From Kineosporia rhizophila (GTDB lineage Bacteria > Actinomycetota > Actinomycetes > Actinomycetales > Kineosporiaceae): DNA of 64,000 bases. This document shows positions 26,188 through 36,400 of the stretch, in pieces (within the stretch, counting starts at the first letter, position 1; each line of letters starts with the position of its first letter). Under the pieces are notes generated by a model that did no database searches, was not told the origin of the DNA, and saw nothing but the letters and a program-made list of their open reading frames with translations. The translations under genes were made by a program, and so were the position numbers. Where the stretch lies: assembly GCF_021277265.1 (NCBI RefSeq), contig NZ_JAJSOH010000001.1:1-64000 (forward strand). Reading direction: 5' to 3'.

Positions 26188-26823
26188 ATGCGGTCTCGAC
26201 AGGACAGCGGGGCGCCTGCGCCGGCCGGGCCGGGCACCCAGGGCGTCCACGAGGTGCAGGAAGCGCAGCTGGACATCATCGCGGCCAACCGGGCCGGTAA
26301 GGCCACCGGCCTGACCACCTTCACCCCGCTGCCCCGGCGCTGGTCGCCGCTGGTGCGCGCGGTGCTCCGGCTGAAGACCTGGTCCGGGCCGGACAAGACG
26401 CTGCGCCGGCTCTCGTTCATCCACGTCGCCCACTGGGTGATGGTCGACCGTTTCCCGGGCGAGACCCAGCGGCGCCGCTACAGCTATCTCTTGTTCGTCA
26501 GCAATTTCAATGGTTCGTGGCTCGACTACATCGACGTCTTCTCCCGCACCGTCCCGCAGAAGATGGCGTTGTTGTGGGGTTCGTCGTTCGGTTTCCCCGG
26601 CGCCATGCCGCCCCGGCCGTTCACCGACTACATCCGCGGCAACGACTGGCAGCTGGCGCACTACTTCTCCGCCTATCCCGGCGCCACCGCCACCGAGATC
26701 GCCTCGGCCCTGAGGGTGCGGGACAAGTTCGAGTCAGGCCTGGCCCGCCCGCAGGAACTCGACGACGTGCAGCTGGTGCGGGTCTGGCGCGCCCTGCTCG
26801 CCGACACCCAGCGCGATCTCTGA
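26188..26823 (+). CDS. 211-aa protein related to the N-terminus of the adjacent Dyp peroxidase
   Basis: The function is not established. It contains FIHVAHWVMVDRFPG, SYLLFVSNFNGSWLDYIDVF and HYFSAYPGATATEIASALRV. These line up by eye with FARLAVMASSDF, SYLLFSASYDG and YVFSASDTEPSVDDVHAALEL in the N-terminal 250 residues of the next gene product, so the two probably share a domain. The ATG at 26188 has an ideal site (AAGGAGGGGCAGC). It is followed after 72 bp by the peroxidase gene and probably cotranscribed from the LuxR-box promoter. Confidence 0.8.
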   Translation: MRSRQDSGAPAPAGPGTQGVHEVQEAQLDIIAANRAGKATGLTTFTPLPRRWSPLVRAVLRLKTWSGPDKTLRRLSFIHVAHWVMVDRFPGETQRRRYSYLLFVSNFNGSWLDYIDVFSRTVPQKMALLWGSSFGFPGAMPPRPFTDYIRGNDWQLAHYFSAYPGATATEIASALRVRDKFESGLARPQELDDVQLVRVWRALLADTQRDL

Positions 26824-26895
26824 GTTCTTCCCCCCTCCCTCGTCTCAGCGCCGCCGCGCGCTCGTACACCCCCGCCGAGCTTGGAGCAGTCCGCC

Positions 26896-29337
26896 ATGCC
26901 CACCACCAAGAAACCGGCCCTGCTGCGCCGTGTCCTGCCCAGCGCCCTGGCCCGCCGCCTGCCCGCCGGGCTGGTGCACGAATACATCGACCCGCCCACC
27001 GGCGGCCGCCAGCGCGTGCTGACCGTGATGACCCGGGTTCCCGACGAGGCCGTCGAGGACCTGCGCGCCGACCTGGCCCGGATCCGGGCCGGAGCGAGCC
27101 CGTTCCGCCGGGTGCCGGGCACCCACTTCGCCCGGCTGGCCGTGATGGCGAGTTCCGACTTCACCCCGCAGTCGCGCCCCGACCGCTCGCGGATGGCCCT
27201 CAGCGCCAAGCTGCTGCACCTGCTCATGCACGGCGGCCGCGAGCAGGAGCCGGACCGGCCGGAGACCTCCTACCTCCTGTTCAGCGCCAGCTACGACGGC
27301 CCGGGGCGCAGCGCCGAGGCCGACCAGGCCGACTACGCCGAGCGTCTGCGCCGGGGCCTGGGCGAGCAGGCCGACCGGATCTGGGGCCGGTGCGAGGGCT
27401 ACCCGGGGCGCCACGACGGGCCGGCCTTCGCCGCCTTCCTGACCGAGCACGCCCTGCGCTCCGGCTACGTCTTCTCGGCGAGCGACACCGAGCCCTCCGT
27501 CGACGACGTGCACGCGGCCCTGGAGCTGCGCCGCCGGGTCGCCGACCTGGCCCTGGACACCGAGGGCCTGGACGACACGGAACTGGCCGCCCGGCTGCGG
27601 GCCGAGTGGGACGAGAAGATCCTCAGCCGGATGGAGAGCGACCTCGGCGACCTGGCCGACCTCACCCCGAACGACCTCAGCTGGCCCACCCTGCCGGTCT
27701 CCCCGACCCGGGCGCCCGACCGGGTCCTGACCCGACCGAGTGCACTGCCGGTGCAGTACGCACCGCCCCCGGTCGCCCCCGAGGTCACCTCGGCCCAGCC
27801 GGCCCGGGTGCCTCGCCTCGGGGGCGGCACCCCTCCGGTCGACCCGGACCTGACCGACGTGCAGAACCTGGTCAGCTCCGGCTACCCGCGCCACCACGCG
27901 GCCCGGCACCTGCTGCTGGAGGTCACCGACGCGGCGGCCGCCCGGGACTGGCTGGCCCGCCTGATCGACGACATCCCGACCGCCGGCTGGGCCGAGAACC
28001 TGGTCGACCGGCTGGGCCGCGACGTGGAGGGCGCCGACTCCGGCACCCCCACGAAGAACCGGCCCAGCTCGCCCACCTTCGCCGCGCACGTGGCGATCAG
28101 CTACACCGGGCTGGCCGAGCTCGGGCTGCCGCCGGCCGAACTCACCGGATTCCCCGCCGAGTTCACCGAGGGCATGGCCGCCCGTGAGGCCGGACTCATC
28201 CCGGGCACCGGCACCAGCACCTGGCAGGCCCCGTTCAGCGAGGCCGGCTCACCGCACCTGCTGCTCATGCTCTCCGCCCCCGACCACGCCACCCTGGACG
28301 CCGAGCTGGCCACCCGCCCGCACGTGGTGCCGGGCGACGGCGCCGGCCTGATCGTGCTGGACTCGGTCGAGGCGGGCCGGATCTCGGACGCCCCGAGCCC
28401 GGACGGCGCACGGGCCGCCGGTTTTCGCGAGCACTTCGGCTTCGTGGACGGCATCTCGCAGCCTCGTGTGCACGGGGTCACCACCGGCCGTCACACCGCC
28501 GAACTACCGCCCGGAGAAACCCTTCTGGGCTACCGGGACATCGACGGCGACACCGCCGGGGCCGGGCTGCCCGCCTCGATCGGGCGTAACGGCAGCTACC
28601 TGGTCTGGCGCAAGCTCGAGCAGGACGTGGACGGCTTCGACGAACTCACCCGCGAGCTGGCCGGGAAGCTGGCCGGGACGGTGACCGGACGCAGCACCGA
28701 CAGCAGCGAGCTGAACGAGCTGGCGGCGGCCAAGCTGATGGGCCGCTGGCGTGACGGTACGCCGGTCACCCTGTCCACCGAGGGCCCCCGCCCGTCCCTG
28801 GCCAAGCAGGAGTTCCTGTTCCAGGAGAGCGACGCCGAGGGGCACGGCTGCCCGGTCGGGGCCCACATCCGCCGGGCCAACCCGCGCGACTCCCGCCCCA
28901 AGGACCACGACCAGGACGTCAACGCGGGCAAGGACGCCGACCTGGAGAGCAGGCTGGCGCTGCGGCACCGGATGCTGCGCCGCGGGATCCCCTACGGTCT
29001 GCCGGTCGCGGCCGGCACTTGGGCCGGGGCCCCCGCTCCGGACCCGAGCGACGAACTGCCCGACACCGAGCGCGGCCTGCTGTTCGTGGCCCTGGTCGGC
29101 GACATCCACCGGCAGTTCGAGTTCGTGCAGGCGCACTGGATGAGCGACGGCAACGCGTTCCGGCTCGGCGCCGACCGGGACGTGATCTCCGGGGCTGCCC
29201 CGGCCGGCTCGAAGTTCGTGGCCCAGGGCCGCTGCCCGGCCTTCGTCGAGCAGCGCAAGCAGGTGGTCACCTGCCGCGGCGGGGAGTACTTCCTGCTGCC
29301 GGGGATCAAGGCGCTACGTCAGATCGCCCGGCGCTGA
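26896..29337 (+). CDS. Dyp-type haem peroxidase with N-terminal extra domain
   Basis: 813 residues, almost twice a usual Dyp. The C-terminal half carries the family marks: HFGFVDGISQP (GxxDG aspartate) at about 512-521, ETLLGYRD, CPVGAHIRRANPRD with the haem-ligating His at about 655, HRMLRRGIPYG with the distal Arg region, RGLLFVALVGDIHRQFEFVQ, and GGEYFLLPGIKAL at the end. The N-terminal 250 residues resemble the preceding 211-aa protein. No signal peptide or Tat motif is present, so it is probably cytoplasmic or encapsulated; no encapsulin gene is in the window. The ATG at 26896 with GGAG 9 nt upstream is preferred over a TTG at 26881. Confidence 0.92.
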   Translation: MPTTKKPALLRRVLPSALARRLPAGLVHEYIDPPTGGRQRVLTVMTRVPDEAVEDLRADLARIRAGASPFRRVPGTHFARLAVMASSDFTPQSRPDRSRMALSAKLLHLLMHGGREQEPDRPETSYLLFSASYDGPGRSAEADQADYAERLRRGLGEQADRIWGRCEGYPGRHDGPAFAAFLTEHALRSGYVFSASDTEPSVDDVHAALELRRRVADLALDTEGLDDTELAARLRAEWDEKILSRMESDLGDLADLTPNDLSWPTLPVSPTRAPDRVLTRPSALPVQYAPPPVAPEVTSAQPARVPRLGGGTPPVDPDLTDVQNLVSSGYPRHHAARHLLLEVTDAAAARDWLARLIDDIPTAGWAENLVDRLGRDVEGADSGTPTKNRPSSPTFAAHVAISYTGLAELGLPPAELTGFPAEFTEGMAAREAGLIPGTGTSTWQAPFSEAGSPHLLLMLSAPDHATLDAELATRPHVVPGDGAGLIVLDSVEAGRISDAPSPDGARAAGFREHFGFVDGISQPRVHGVTTGRHTAELPPGETLLGYRDIDGDTAGAGLPASIGRNGSYLVWRKLEQDVDGFDELTRELAGKLAGTVTGRSTDSSELNELAAAKLMGRWRDGTPVTLSTEGPRPSLAKQEFLFQESDAEGHGCPVGAHIRRANPRDSRPKDHDQDVNAGKDADLESRLALRHRMLRRGIPYGLPVAAGTWAGAPAPDPSDELPDTERGLLFVALVGDIHRQFEFVQAHWMSDGNAFRLGADRDVISGAAPAGSKFVAQGRCPAFVEQRKQVVTCRGGEYFLLPGIKALRQIARR

Positions 29338-29871
29338 CAGCAGCCAGGTCCGCTTGGCCACCGAGTCCCAGCGCCGCACCGCGACCGCCTGCCCGGACTG
29401 TTCGCGGAAGTACCCCAGGGCCTCGATCGCCGCACCGACCTGCTCCGGCCGAAAACCTCGGCCCAGGGTGACATGTGGCGACCAGCGTCCCGGGGTGAGC
29501 AGTTCGTCCGTGCCCGGCAGCCCGGCGTAGAGCCGGGCTGCCGCGGCCTGCAGGTGCAGCAGTTCCGCGTTCGCCACCACCGGGCGCACCAGGATCTGCC
29601 GGCCGTCGCGGCGCCCGAAACACAACAACCCACCCAGCCGCACACTCACCGGCACCTGCGCGGCCAAGGCGCGCAACCCGTCCTCAATTTCGGGTGGTAC
29701 CTCGTGGGCCACCGCCAGAGTGACGTGCGGGGCGTTGCTCGATCCCGGGTGCCGGCCCTGGCTGGGCAGACCGGCCGCTTCGAGCGCGTGCCACTGGGCC
29801 CGCACCAGGGCGTCCAGTTCCGGGTCGAGCAGCAGTTCGAGGCTCTGGGTCACAGGCCCATCCTGGGTCAT
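29314..29871 (-). CDS. 2H phosphoesterase / 2'-5' RNA ligase-like protein
   Basis: 185 residues with the two HxT/S catalytic motifs of the 2H superfamily, PHVTLAV near residue 48 and PHVTLGR near residue 130, each on a beta strand. Members act on 2',3'-cyclic or 2'-5' phosphodiester bonds; the substrate here is unknown. I start at the ATG at 29871 (MTQDGPVTQSLELLL). The 3' end overlaps the convergent Dyp gene by 24 bp. Confidence 0.88.
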   Translation of the reverse strand: MTQDGPVTQSLELLLDPELDALVRAQWHALEAAGLPSQGRHPGSSNAPHVTLAVAHEVPPEIEDGLRALAAQVPVSVRLGGLLCFGRRDGRQILVRPVVANAELLHLQAAAARLYAGLPGTDELLTPGRWSPHVTLGRGFRPEQVGAAIEALGYFREQSGQAVAVRRWDSVAKRTWLLSAPGDLT

Positions 29872-29930
29872 CCACCGACCGCGCACGAACAGGAACGAAC
29901 CCGTCCTGATGCCGGTCTAGCTTGCCGGTC

Positions 29931-31079
29931 ATGACCATCGAGCCGTTCACCGTCCACGTCCCGCAGGCCGACCTCGACGACCTGCACGACCGGCTGGACC
30001 GCACCCGCTGGCCGGCCGAACTGCCCGGCGTGGGCTGGGACCGGGGTGTTCCGGTGAGCTATCTGCGCGAGCTCGCCGCTTACTGGCGCAACGACTTCGA
30101 CTGGCGCGCCGAAGAGGCCGCGCTGAACCGGCTTCCGCACTTCGTCACCACGATCGACGGCCAGCGCCTGCACTTCCTGCACGTGCGCTCCCCCGAACCC
30201 GACGCCACCCCGCTGCTCCTGCTGCACGGCTGGCCCGGCACCTTCACCGACTTCCTCGATGTGCTCGGACCGCTTTCCGACCCGCGCAGCCACGGAGGCG
30301 ACACTGCCGACGCCTTCCACCTGATCGTCCCTTCCCTGCCCGGCTTCGGATTCTCCACGCCCCTGAACGGGCCCGGAATGAATGCGGCCCGAATGGCGCA
30401 CCTAATGGCCGATCTGATGTCTTTGATGGGATACGACCGTTACGGCATACAGGGTTACGACACCGGCGGATGGGTGGGCCCGGCCCTGGCCACCCAGGCC
30501 CCCGATGCCGTCATCGGACTGCATCTGAACGCCCTTCTCGCCTTCCCGATCGGGGCCGAGGGCGAGATGGACGGCCTCTCGGCGGCCGATCAGGCCCGCT
30601 GGGGCCGGATGCAGACCTTCAACGACGCCTATCTGCAGTGCAATTCCAAGCGCCCGGCCACGGTCGGGTTCGGTCTGCACGACTCGCCGGTGGGGCAGCT
30701 GGCCTGGATCGTGGAGAAGTTCAAGGAGCTCACCTGGCCGCCCTCGGGCCTGCCGGAGGACAGCGTCGACCGCGACCGGATGCTGACCAACGTCTCGCTG
30801 TACTGGTTCACCGGCACCGCCACCTCGGCCGCGCAGATCTACTACGAGGAGATCAGTGCCGCCTCCGGCGAGGACGGCTGGGAGACCCCGGCTCGCGGTA
30901 CGGTGCCGACCGGCGTCCTGGTCTCCGCCCACGACGTAACTGTCCGCCCCTGGGCGGAACGCGACCACAACGTCCTCAGTTGGACCGAATTGAACTCCGG
31001 CGGGCACTTTCTGGCGATGGAGGCACCGGACGAGCTGGTCCAGGACGTACGCTCGTTCTTCCGCGGGTTACGCACCTGA
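29931..31079 (+). CDS. Epoxide hydrolase with EHN domain
   Basis: A microsomal-type alpha/beta epoxide hydrolase of 382 residues. The N-terminal EHN region ([18 protein letters not shown]) is followed by the oxyanion motif HGWPG at about 97, the nucleophile elbow GYDTGGW (Asp about 176), and the catalytic His in [10 protein letters not shown] near 361. It opens epoxides to diols via an ester intermediate in the cytoplasm. The ATG at 29931 is used in preference to an upstream TTG. The substrate is not deducible. Confidence 0.94.
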   Translation: MTIEPFTVHVPQADLDDLHDRLDRTRWPAELPGVGWDRGVPVSYLRELAAYWRNDFDWRAEEAALNRLPHFVTTIDGQRLHFLHVRSPEPDATPLLLLHGWPGTFTDFLDVLGPLSDPRSHGGDTADAFHLIVPSLPGFGFSTPLNGPGMNAARMAHLMADLMSLMGYDRYGIQGYDTGGWVGPALATQAPDAVIGLHLNALLAFPIGAEGEMDGLSAADQARWGRMQTFNDAYLQCNSKRPATVGFGLHDSPVGQLAWIVEKFKELTWPPSGLPEDSVDRDRMLTNVSLYWFTGTATSAAQIYYEEISAASGEDGWETPARGTVPTGVLVSAHDVTVRPWAERDHNVLSWTELNSGGHFLAMEAPDELVQDVRSFFRGLRT

Positions 31080-31115
31080 GTCAAGGCGGGGACGGCGCCG
31101 CCGATGCTGTGAGAG

Positions 31116-33377
31116 ATGAACTGGTGGTGGAAGGCCTACCTGGCCTGCGGGGCGGCCGTGATCGCCGGCTACCTGCTGGTGCCGGCGGGCATTCCCCGAG
31201 ACCTGGTGTACAGCGCGGTGGGCCTGTCCGGCGTGGCCGCCATCACCGTGGGCATCCGCGCCCACCGGCCCCCGAAGGCCTCGGCCTGGTGGGCGATGGC
31301 GGCCGGGCAGTTCCTCTGGGTGAGCGCCGACGCGGTGTTCAGCTGGTACGAGGACGTGGCCCAGATCGAGCCGTTCCCGTCCCCCGCCGATGCGCTCTAC
31401 CTGATGGCCTACCCGTTGCTGGCCGGCGGTTTCGTGATCCTGGTACGGGTTCGCCAGCGCAGCGGTGACCTGGCCGGTCTGGTCGACAGCAGCGTCCTCA
31501 CCGCCAGCCTGGCCCTGCTGTCGTGGGTGGTGCTGGGCGCGCCGATCGCCAACGCCGACGACACCCCGCTGTTCGAGCGGGCGGTGGGTGTGGCCTATCC
31601 GGCGGCCGACATCCTGCTCCTGGCGGTGCTGGTGCGCCTGGTCATCGTGCCGGGGGCCCGCTCGCCCGCGTTCCGGATGCTCACCGGCGCCGCGCTGATG
31701 CTGCTGGCCGCCGACGCGGTGTTCGCGGTCCTGATCGCCAAGTCCGGTTACCAGACCGGCTGGGTGGATCTGCTGTGGCTGGCCTCGTACCTGCTGTGGG
31801 GGGCCTCGGCGCTGCATCCCTCGATGCCGCAGCTGTCCGAGCCGGGCGAGCACACCGTGCCCTACACCCGGCTGCGCCTGGCCGCCCTCACCCTGGCCGT
31901 GCTGCTGGCCCCGGGCACCCTCGTGGTCCAGCTCGTGGCCGGCGTCGAACCCAGCGTCTGGGCGGTCGCCCTGGCCTCGATCGTCCTGTTCAGCCTGGTC
32001 GTGATCCGGATGAACGCGGCCGTCCAGCAGGTCGTGGTGTCCACCGAGCAGCGCCGCCAGCTGCAGGACGACCTGGCCCACCAGGCCGCCCACGACTCGC
32101 TCACCGAGCTGGCCAACCGGGCCCGGGTGCTGGAACTGATCGAGGCCGGCCTGCACCGCGGCCAGCGCTCCGGCAGCCTGGTCGGGCTGCTGTTCATCGA
32201 CCTCGACCACTTCAAGGCGGTCAACGACACGCACGGGCACCGGGCCGGTGACGACGTCCTGCGCGAGACCGCGGCCCGGATGCGGCGCCTGGTCCGGGCC
32301 GGCGACACCGTGGGCCGGCTGGGCGGCGACGAGTTCGTCGTGCTGATCGAGTCCCTGGAGTCCGAGCGGGACCTGATCGAGCTGGCCGAGCGGCTGGTGG
32401 CCAGCATCTCGGCCCCGATGGAGGCCGACGGTCACGGGGTGGTGATCGGCGCCAGTATCGGGGCGGCGATCAACCGGGACGGCGGGACCGACGCCTCGGC
32501 GCTGCTGCACGAGGCCGACGCCGCCGCCTACCGGGCCAAACAGGGCGGCCGGGGCCGGGTCGAGGTGTTCGACGACGCCCTGCGCCAGCAACTGCAGGAC
32601 CGGACCGAGCTGGAGTCGGCGATCCGCAACGGCCTGGCCGCGGGCGAGTTCCTGCTGCACTACCAACCGGTGGTGCAGATGGCCACCGGCGCGCTGGAGG
32701 GCTACGAGGCGCTGCTGCGCTGGGACCGGCCCGGACACGGGCTGCTGCTGCCGGAGACCTTCATCCCGACCGCCGAGCAGTCCACCCTGATCAACCATCT
32801 CGGTCGCTGGGTGCTCGGCGAGGCCACCCGCGAGTTCGCCCAGTGGTTGCGCACCCGGCCGGACCCCGACCGGGACCACATCACCGTGGCGGTGAACATC
32901 TCCGGGCGGCACCTGACCAGCGCGAGCATCGTCACCGACGTGAAGAACGCCCTGCACGCCGCCCGGCTGCGCCCGGAACTGCTGGTCCTCGAGATCACCG
33001 AGACCGTGCTGCTCGACGAGGCCACCGCGGCGCCCCACCTGCGGGTGCTGCGCGAGCTCGGGGTGAAGATCAGCATCGACGACTTCGGCACCGGCTACAC
33101 CTCGATCGGGCAGCTGCAGTACCTGCACGCCGACACCCTGAAGATCGACAAGAGCCTGGTCGGATCGACCCGGCCGGGCTCGGGGGAACTGGTCGAACTG
33201 GTGGTGCGGGCCGCCCACGCCTTCGGGCTCAACGTGATCGCCGAGGGTGTCGAGCGGGACGACCAGGTGCCCCTCCTGCAGCGGGCCGGCTGCGACTCGG
33301 TGCAGGGCTACCTCTTCGCCCGGCCCGAGCCGGGCCTGTCCGCGCCGGAGGCCGCCCGCACGCATCTGGAGCAGTGA
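31116..33377 (+). CDS. Membrane-bound GGDEF-EAL c-di-GMP enzyme
   Basis: Nine or so transmembrane helices (residues 1-305) form a sensor/anchor. A GGDEF domain follows with an intact RLGGDEFVVL at about 402, then an EAL domain starting YEALLRWD at about 529, with VAVNISGRHLT, LEITETVLL, IDDFGTGYTS and NVIAEGVE intact. Both synthesis and hydrolysis of c-di-GMP are therefore possible. It stands 31 bp before a hybrid histidine kinase, with a REC-GGDEF gene after that, so the three probably form one signalling operon. Confidence 0.95.
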   Translation: MNWWWKAYLACGAAVIAGYLLVPAGIPRDLVYSAVGLSGVAAITVGIRAHRPPKASAWWAMAAGQFLWVSADAVFSWYEDVAQIEPFPSPADALYLMAYPLLAGGFVILVRVRQRSGDLAGLVDSSVLTASLALLSWVVLGAPIANADDTPLFERAVGVAYPAADILLLAVLVRLVIVPGARSPAFRMLTGAALMLLAADAVFAVLIAKSGYQTGWVDLLWLASYLLWGASALHPSMPQLSEPGEHTVPYTRLRLAALTLAVLLAPGTLVVQLVAGVEPSVWAVALASIVLFSLVVIRMNAAVQQVVVSTEQRRQLQDDLAHQAAHDSLTELANRARVLELIEAGLHRGQRSGSLVGLLFIDLDHFKAVNDTHGHRAGDDVLRETAARMRRLVRAGDTVGRLGGDEFVVLIESLESERDLIELAERLVASISAPMEADGHGVVIGASIGAAINRDGGTDASALLHEADAAAYRAKQGGRGRVEVFDDALRQQLQDRTELESAIRNGLAAGEFLLHYQPVVQMATGALEGYEALLRWDRPGHGLLLPETFIPTAEQSTLINHLGRWVLGEATREFAQWLRTRPDPDRDHITVAVNISGRHLTSASIVTDVKNALHAARLRPELLVLEITETVLLDEATAAPHLRVLRELGVKISIDDFGTGYTSIGQLQYLHADTLKIDKSLVGSTRPGSGELVELVVRAAHAFGLNVIAEGVERDDQVPLLQRAGCDSVQGYLFARPEPGLSAPEAARTHLEQ

Positions 33378-33408
33378 GCCACGGTTCAGGGCCGGTGGCC
33401 GTCTGCCG

Positions 33409-36400
33409 ATGTTCGCTGGTGTGGCAGCGGACGAAGCACCGACGCCGGCGGTCTGGCGGCAGGCCTCGTACCTGGCGCTGGCCGGGACCGCCCTGGCCAT
33501 AGGTCTCGGGGCGGCCCTGCCGGGCTCCGCCGGCACCGTGCTGCTGCTGGTGTCCGCCCTCTGCGCCATGGTTCTGACAGCCTGGCGGGGCACCCTCGTC
33601 CTGGCCGGCGCCCAGTTCTGTTACTGCGGAACGATTCTCTACGACTTCATCGTTCCCTGGCTGACCGGCGACGCACTGCCCGACGGGGACTTTCCGTTCC
33701 TGGCCGTCGCGCTCGGCAACGCGACCGCGGTGGTCCTGCTCAGCCGGACCCCGGCCGCCCCGGGCGCCCAGCGCACCCCGATCACCGACGTCCTGATCAT
33801 CGGCACCGGCACCGCCGTCCTGGGCTGGTTGTTCCTGTTCAAGGAGCTCTCCGACGACTCGGCCCTGAGCCTGCCCCGGCAGCTCGCCGTGATCGCCCAC
33901 CCCGGGCTGGACGTGTTCCTGGTCCTGCTGGTGCTGCGCCTGGTGTTCACCGGGCGGGCCCGGAACCCGGCCAAGCTGTTCCTTCTCGCCTGGGCCGGTC
34001 TGCAACTGGCCGGCAGCATCACCCACACGATCCAGGAGCTGCGGGGCACCTGGACGGTGGACAGCCCGGTGTTCCTGCTCTGGATCGCGGCCGCCGGATG
34101 CCTGGCCGCCGCCGTGGTGCATCCCGCGATGTCCCGTCTGACCATCCCGCCCTCGACCCGCGGGCCGGTCGCCCGGCGGACGATCCGGGCGCTGGTGGTC
34201 GCGGCCGAACTGGTGCTGCCGGCCGTCCTGCTGGTCCGCGTGTTCCAGCGCAACTCCGACGACCTCGCCGTGATCACCGGCGCCACCGTCCTGATCTTCG
34301 TGCTCGTGCTGATGCGGGGTGGCACCTTCGGCGATCGCCGGTCCACCCGCTCGGACCGGATCGCCGGGCTCCGGATGGTGGCGGTGTTCGTCGTGGCCGC
34401 GCTGTTGCCGCTGGGCCTGATGGCCGAGTCCAGCATCCGGCTCGCCGAGAAGGTGGTCACCAAGGACGCCCGCGACCGGGTCAGCACCACCAGCGTGGTG
34501 TCCGCGCAGCTGGTGCAGCAGCAGATGGCCGGCCTGAGGAAGCTGGTCGGTTCCTACGCCGAACGCCGGCTGCTGGCCGCGGCCCTGGGCGACGGCACGT
34601 ACGCCACCATGGACACCACTGCGGTGGAACGCCATCTGCGGCAACTGCAGGCTGCCGACTCCGGTCTGGTCAGTGTCTTCGTCACCGACGCAGCCGGCCG
34701 GCTGGGCGACGTGAACCCCCGGACCGCGGCGTTCGAGGCGGGTGCCGACCGCAGCGGACAGAACTGGTACAGCGGGGTGCGGGCGACCGGCCGGTCGTAC
34801 ATCTCGCAGGCCTACACCACGTTCTCGGACGGCGACGAGACCCGGGCCGTGGTCGCCGCCACGCCTGTGCACCGGGTGGCCGACGATCGCATCCTGGGCT
34901 ATCTGGGGGCCGTGTACGACCTGCGGGCCATCCAGGCGTTCGCCGTGGACCTGGCCAAGGCCCAGGGTGTCAGTCTGCGGATCACCGACCAGCGGGGCAT
35001 GGTGGTGGCGGCGCCCGGCACCGACGTGAGCTCGATGACGGACGCCTCCCAGGAGACCGGGGTCGCGCAGGCGCTGCAGGGCCAGGCCGGCCTGGGCACC
35101 ACCCGGGCCCCGGACGGCGAGGAGATCCTGTCCGCCTACGCCCCGGTCTCCGGGCTCGGCTGGACCGTGACCGCTCAAGTGCCCACCGCCACCGCCTACG
35201 CCTCGCTCGCCGAGCTGCGGTCCACCGTGCTGGCCGTCGCCGTCCTGCTCGGTCAGGTCCTGATGGGCGGTCTGCTGATCATGGTGCGGGTGCAGCGGCG
35301 CCACCAGGAGGCCGAACGCAGCCTGCAGGAACGGGAGCGCAGCACCAGCGCCATCCTGGAGGCGGCCGGCGACGCCTTCGTGTCGATCGACGAGAACGAC
35401 GTCATCATCGCCTGGAGCCGCCAGGCCGAGCTCCTCTTCGGCTGGAGCTCGGCCGAGGCGCAGGGGGCGGTGCTGACCGACCTGATCGTGCCGCCGTCGC
35501 TGAAACAGCGGCACAGCAAGGGCGTACGCCGTCTCGTGGACACCGGCGTCCCCCGGATCCTGGGACAGCGACTCGAGCTCTCGGCCATGCACCGCGACGG
35601 TCACGAGTTCCCGATCGAGCTCGCGCTCTGGCAGTCCGAGAGCGACGGGAACCGCTCGTTCAACGCCTTCATCCACGACATCACCACCCGCAAGCAGCAC
35701 GAGGCGGCGCTGGCCGAGGCCCGCGACCGGGCGCTGGAGACCTCCCGTCTGAAGACCGAGTTCCTGGCCGTGATGAGCCACGAACTGCGCACCCCGATGA
35801 ACGGCGTCATGGGCATGACCTCGCTGCTGCTCGGCACCCAGTTGTCGCAGCAGCAGCGCGAGTACGCCGAGACGGTGCGCAGCAGCGCCGACAGCCTGCT
35901 GGAACTGCTGAACGACATCCTCGACCTGTCCAAGGTGGAGGCCGACCGGCTGGAACTCGAGGTCCTGGACTTCGATCTGCACCAGGTGGTGCGGGACATC
36001 GTGCACCTGCTCCAGGTCGCCGCGCAGCAGAAGGGCATCACGCTCACCGCCACCATCGCCGACGACGTGCACCGGGCGCTGCGGGGCGACCCGGGCCGGC
36101 TGCGTCAGGTGCTGGTGAATCTGGTCGGCAACGCGATCAAGTTCACTGCCGAAGGTTCCGTCACCCTGCGGGTTCTCACCGATCGCGCAGCTTCGGCCTC
36201 GGCCGACGGGCCGGTCTGCCTGCGCTTCGAGGTCATCGACACCGGCATCGGGATCGCCCCCGAGGCCCGGGCCCGGGTGTTCGAGTCCTTCTCCCAGGCC
36301 GACGCCTCCACCACCCGGCAGTACGGCGGCACCGGGCTGGGCCTGGCCATCAGCCAGAAGCTGGTGGCGCTGTTCGAGGGTGAGATCGGGGTGGAGAGCG

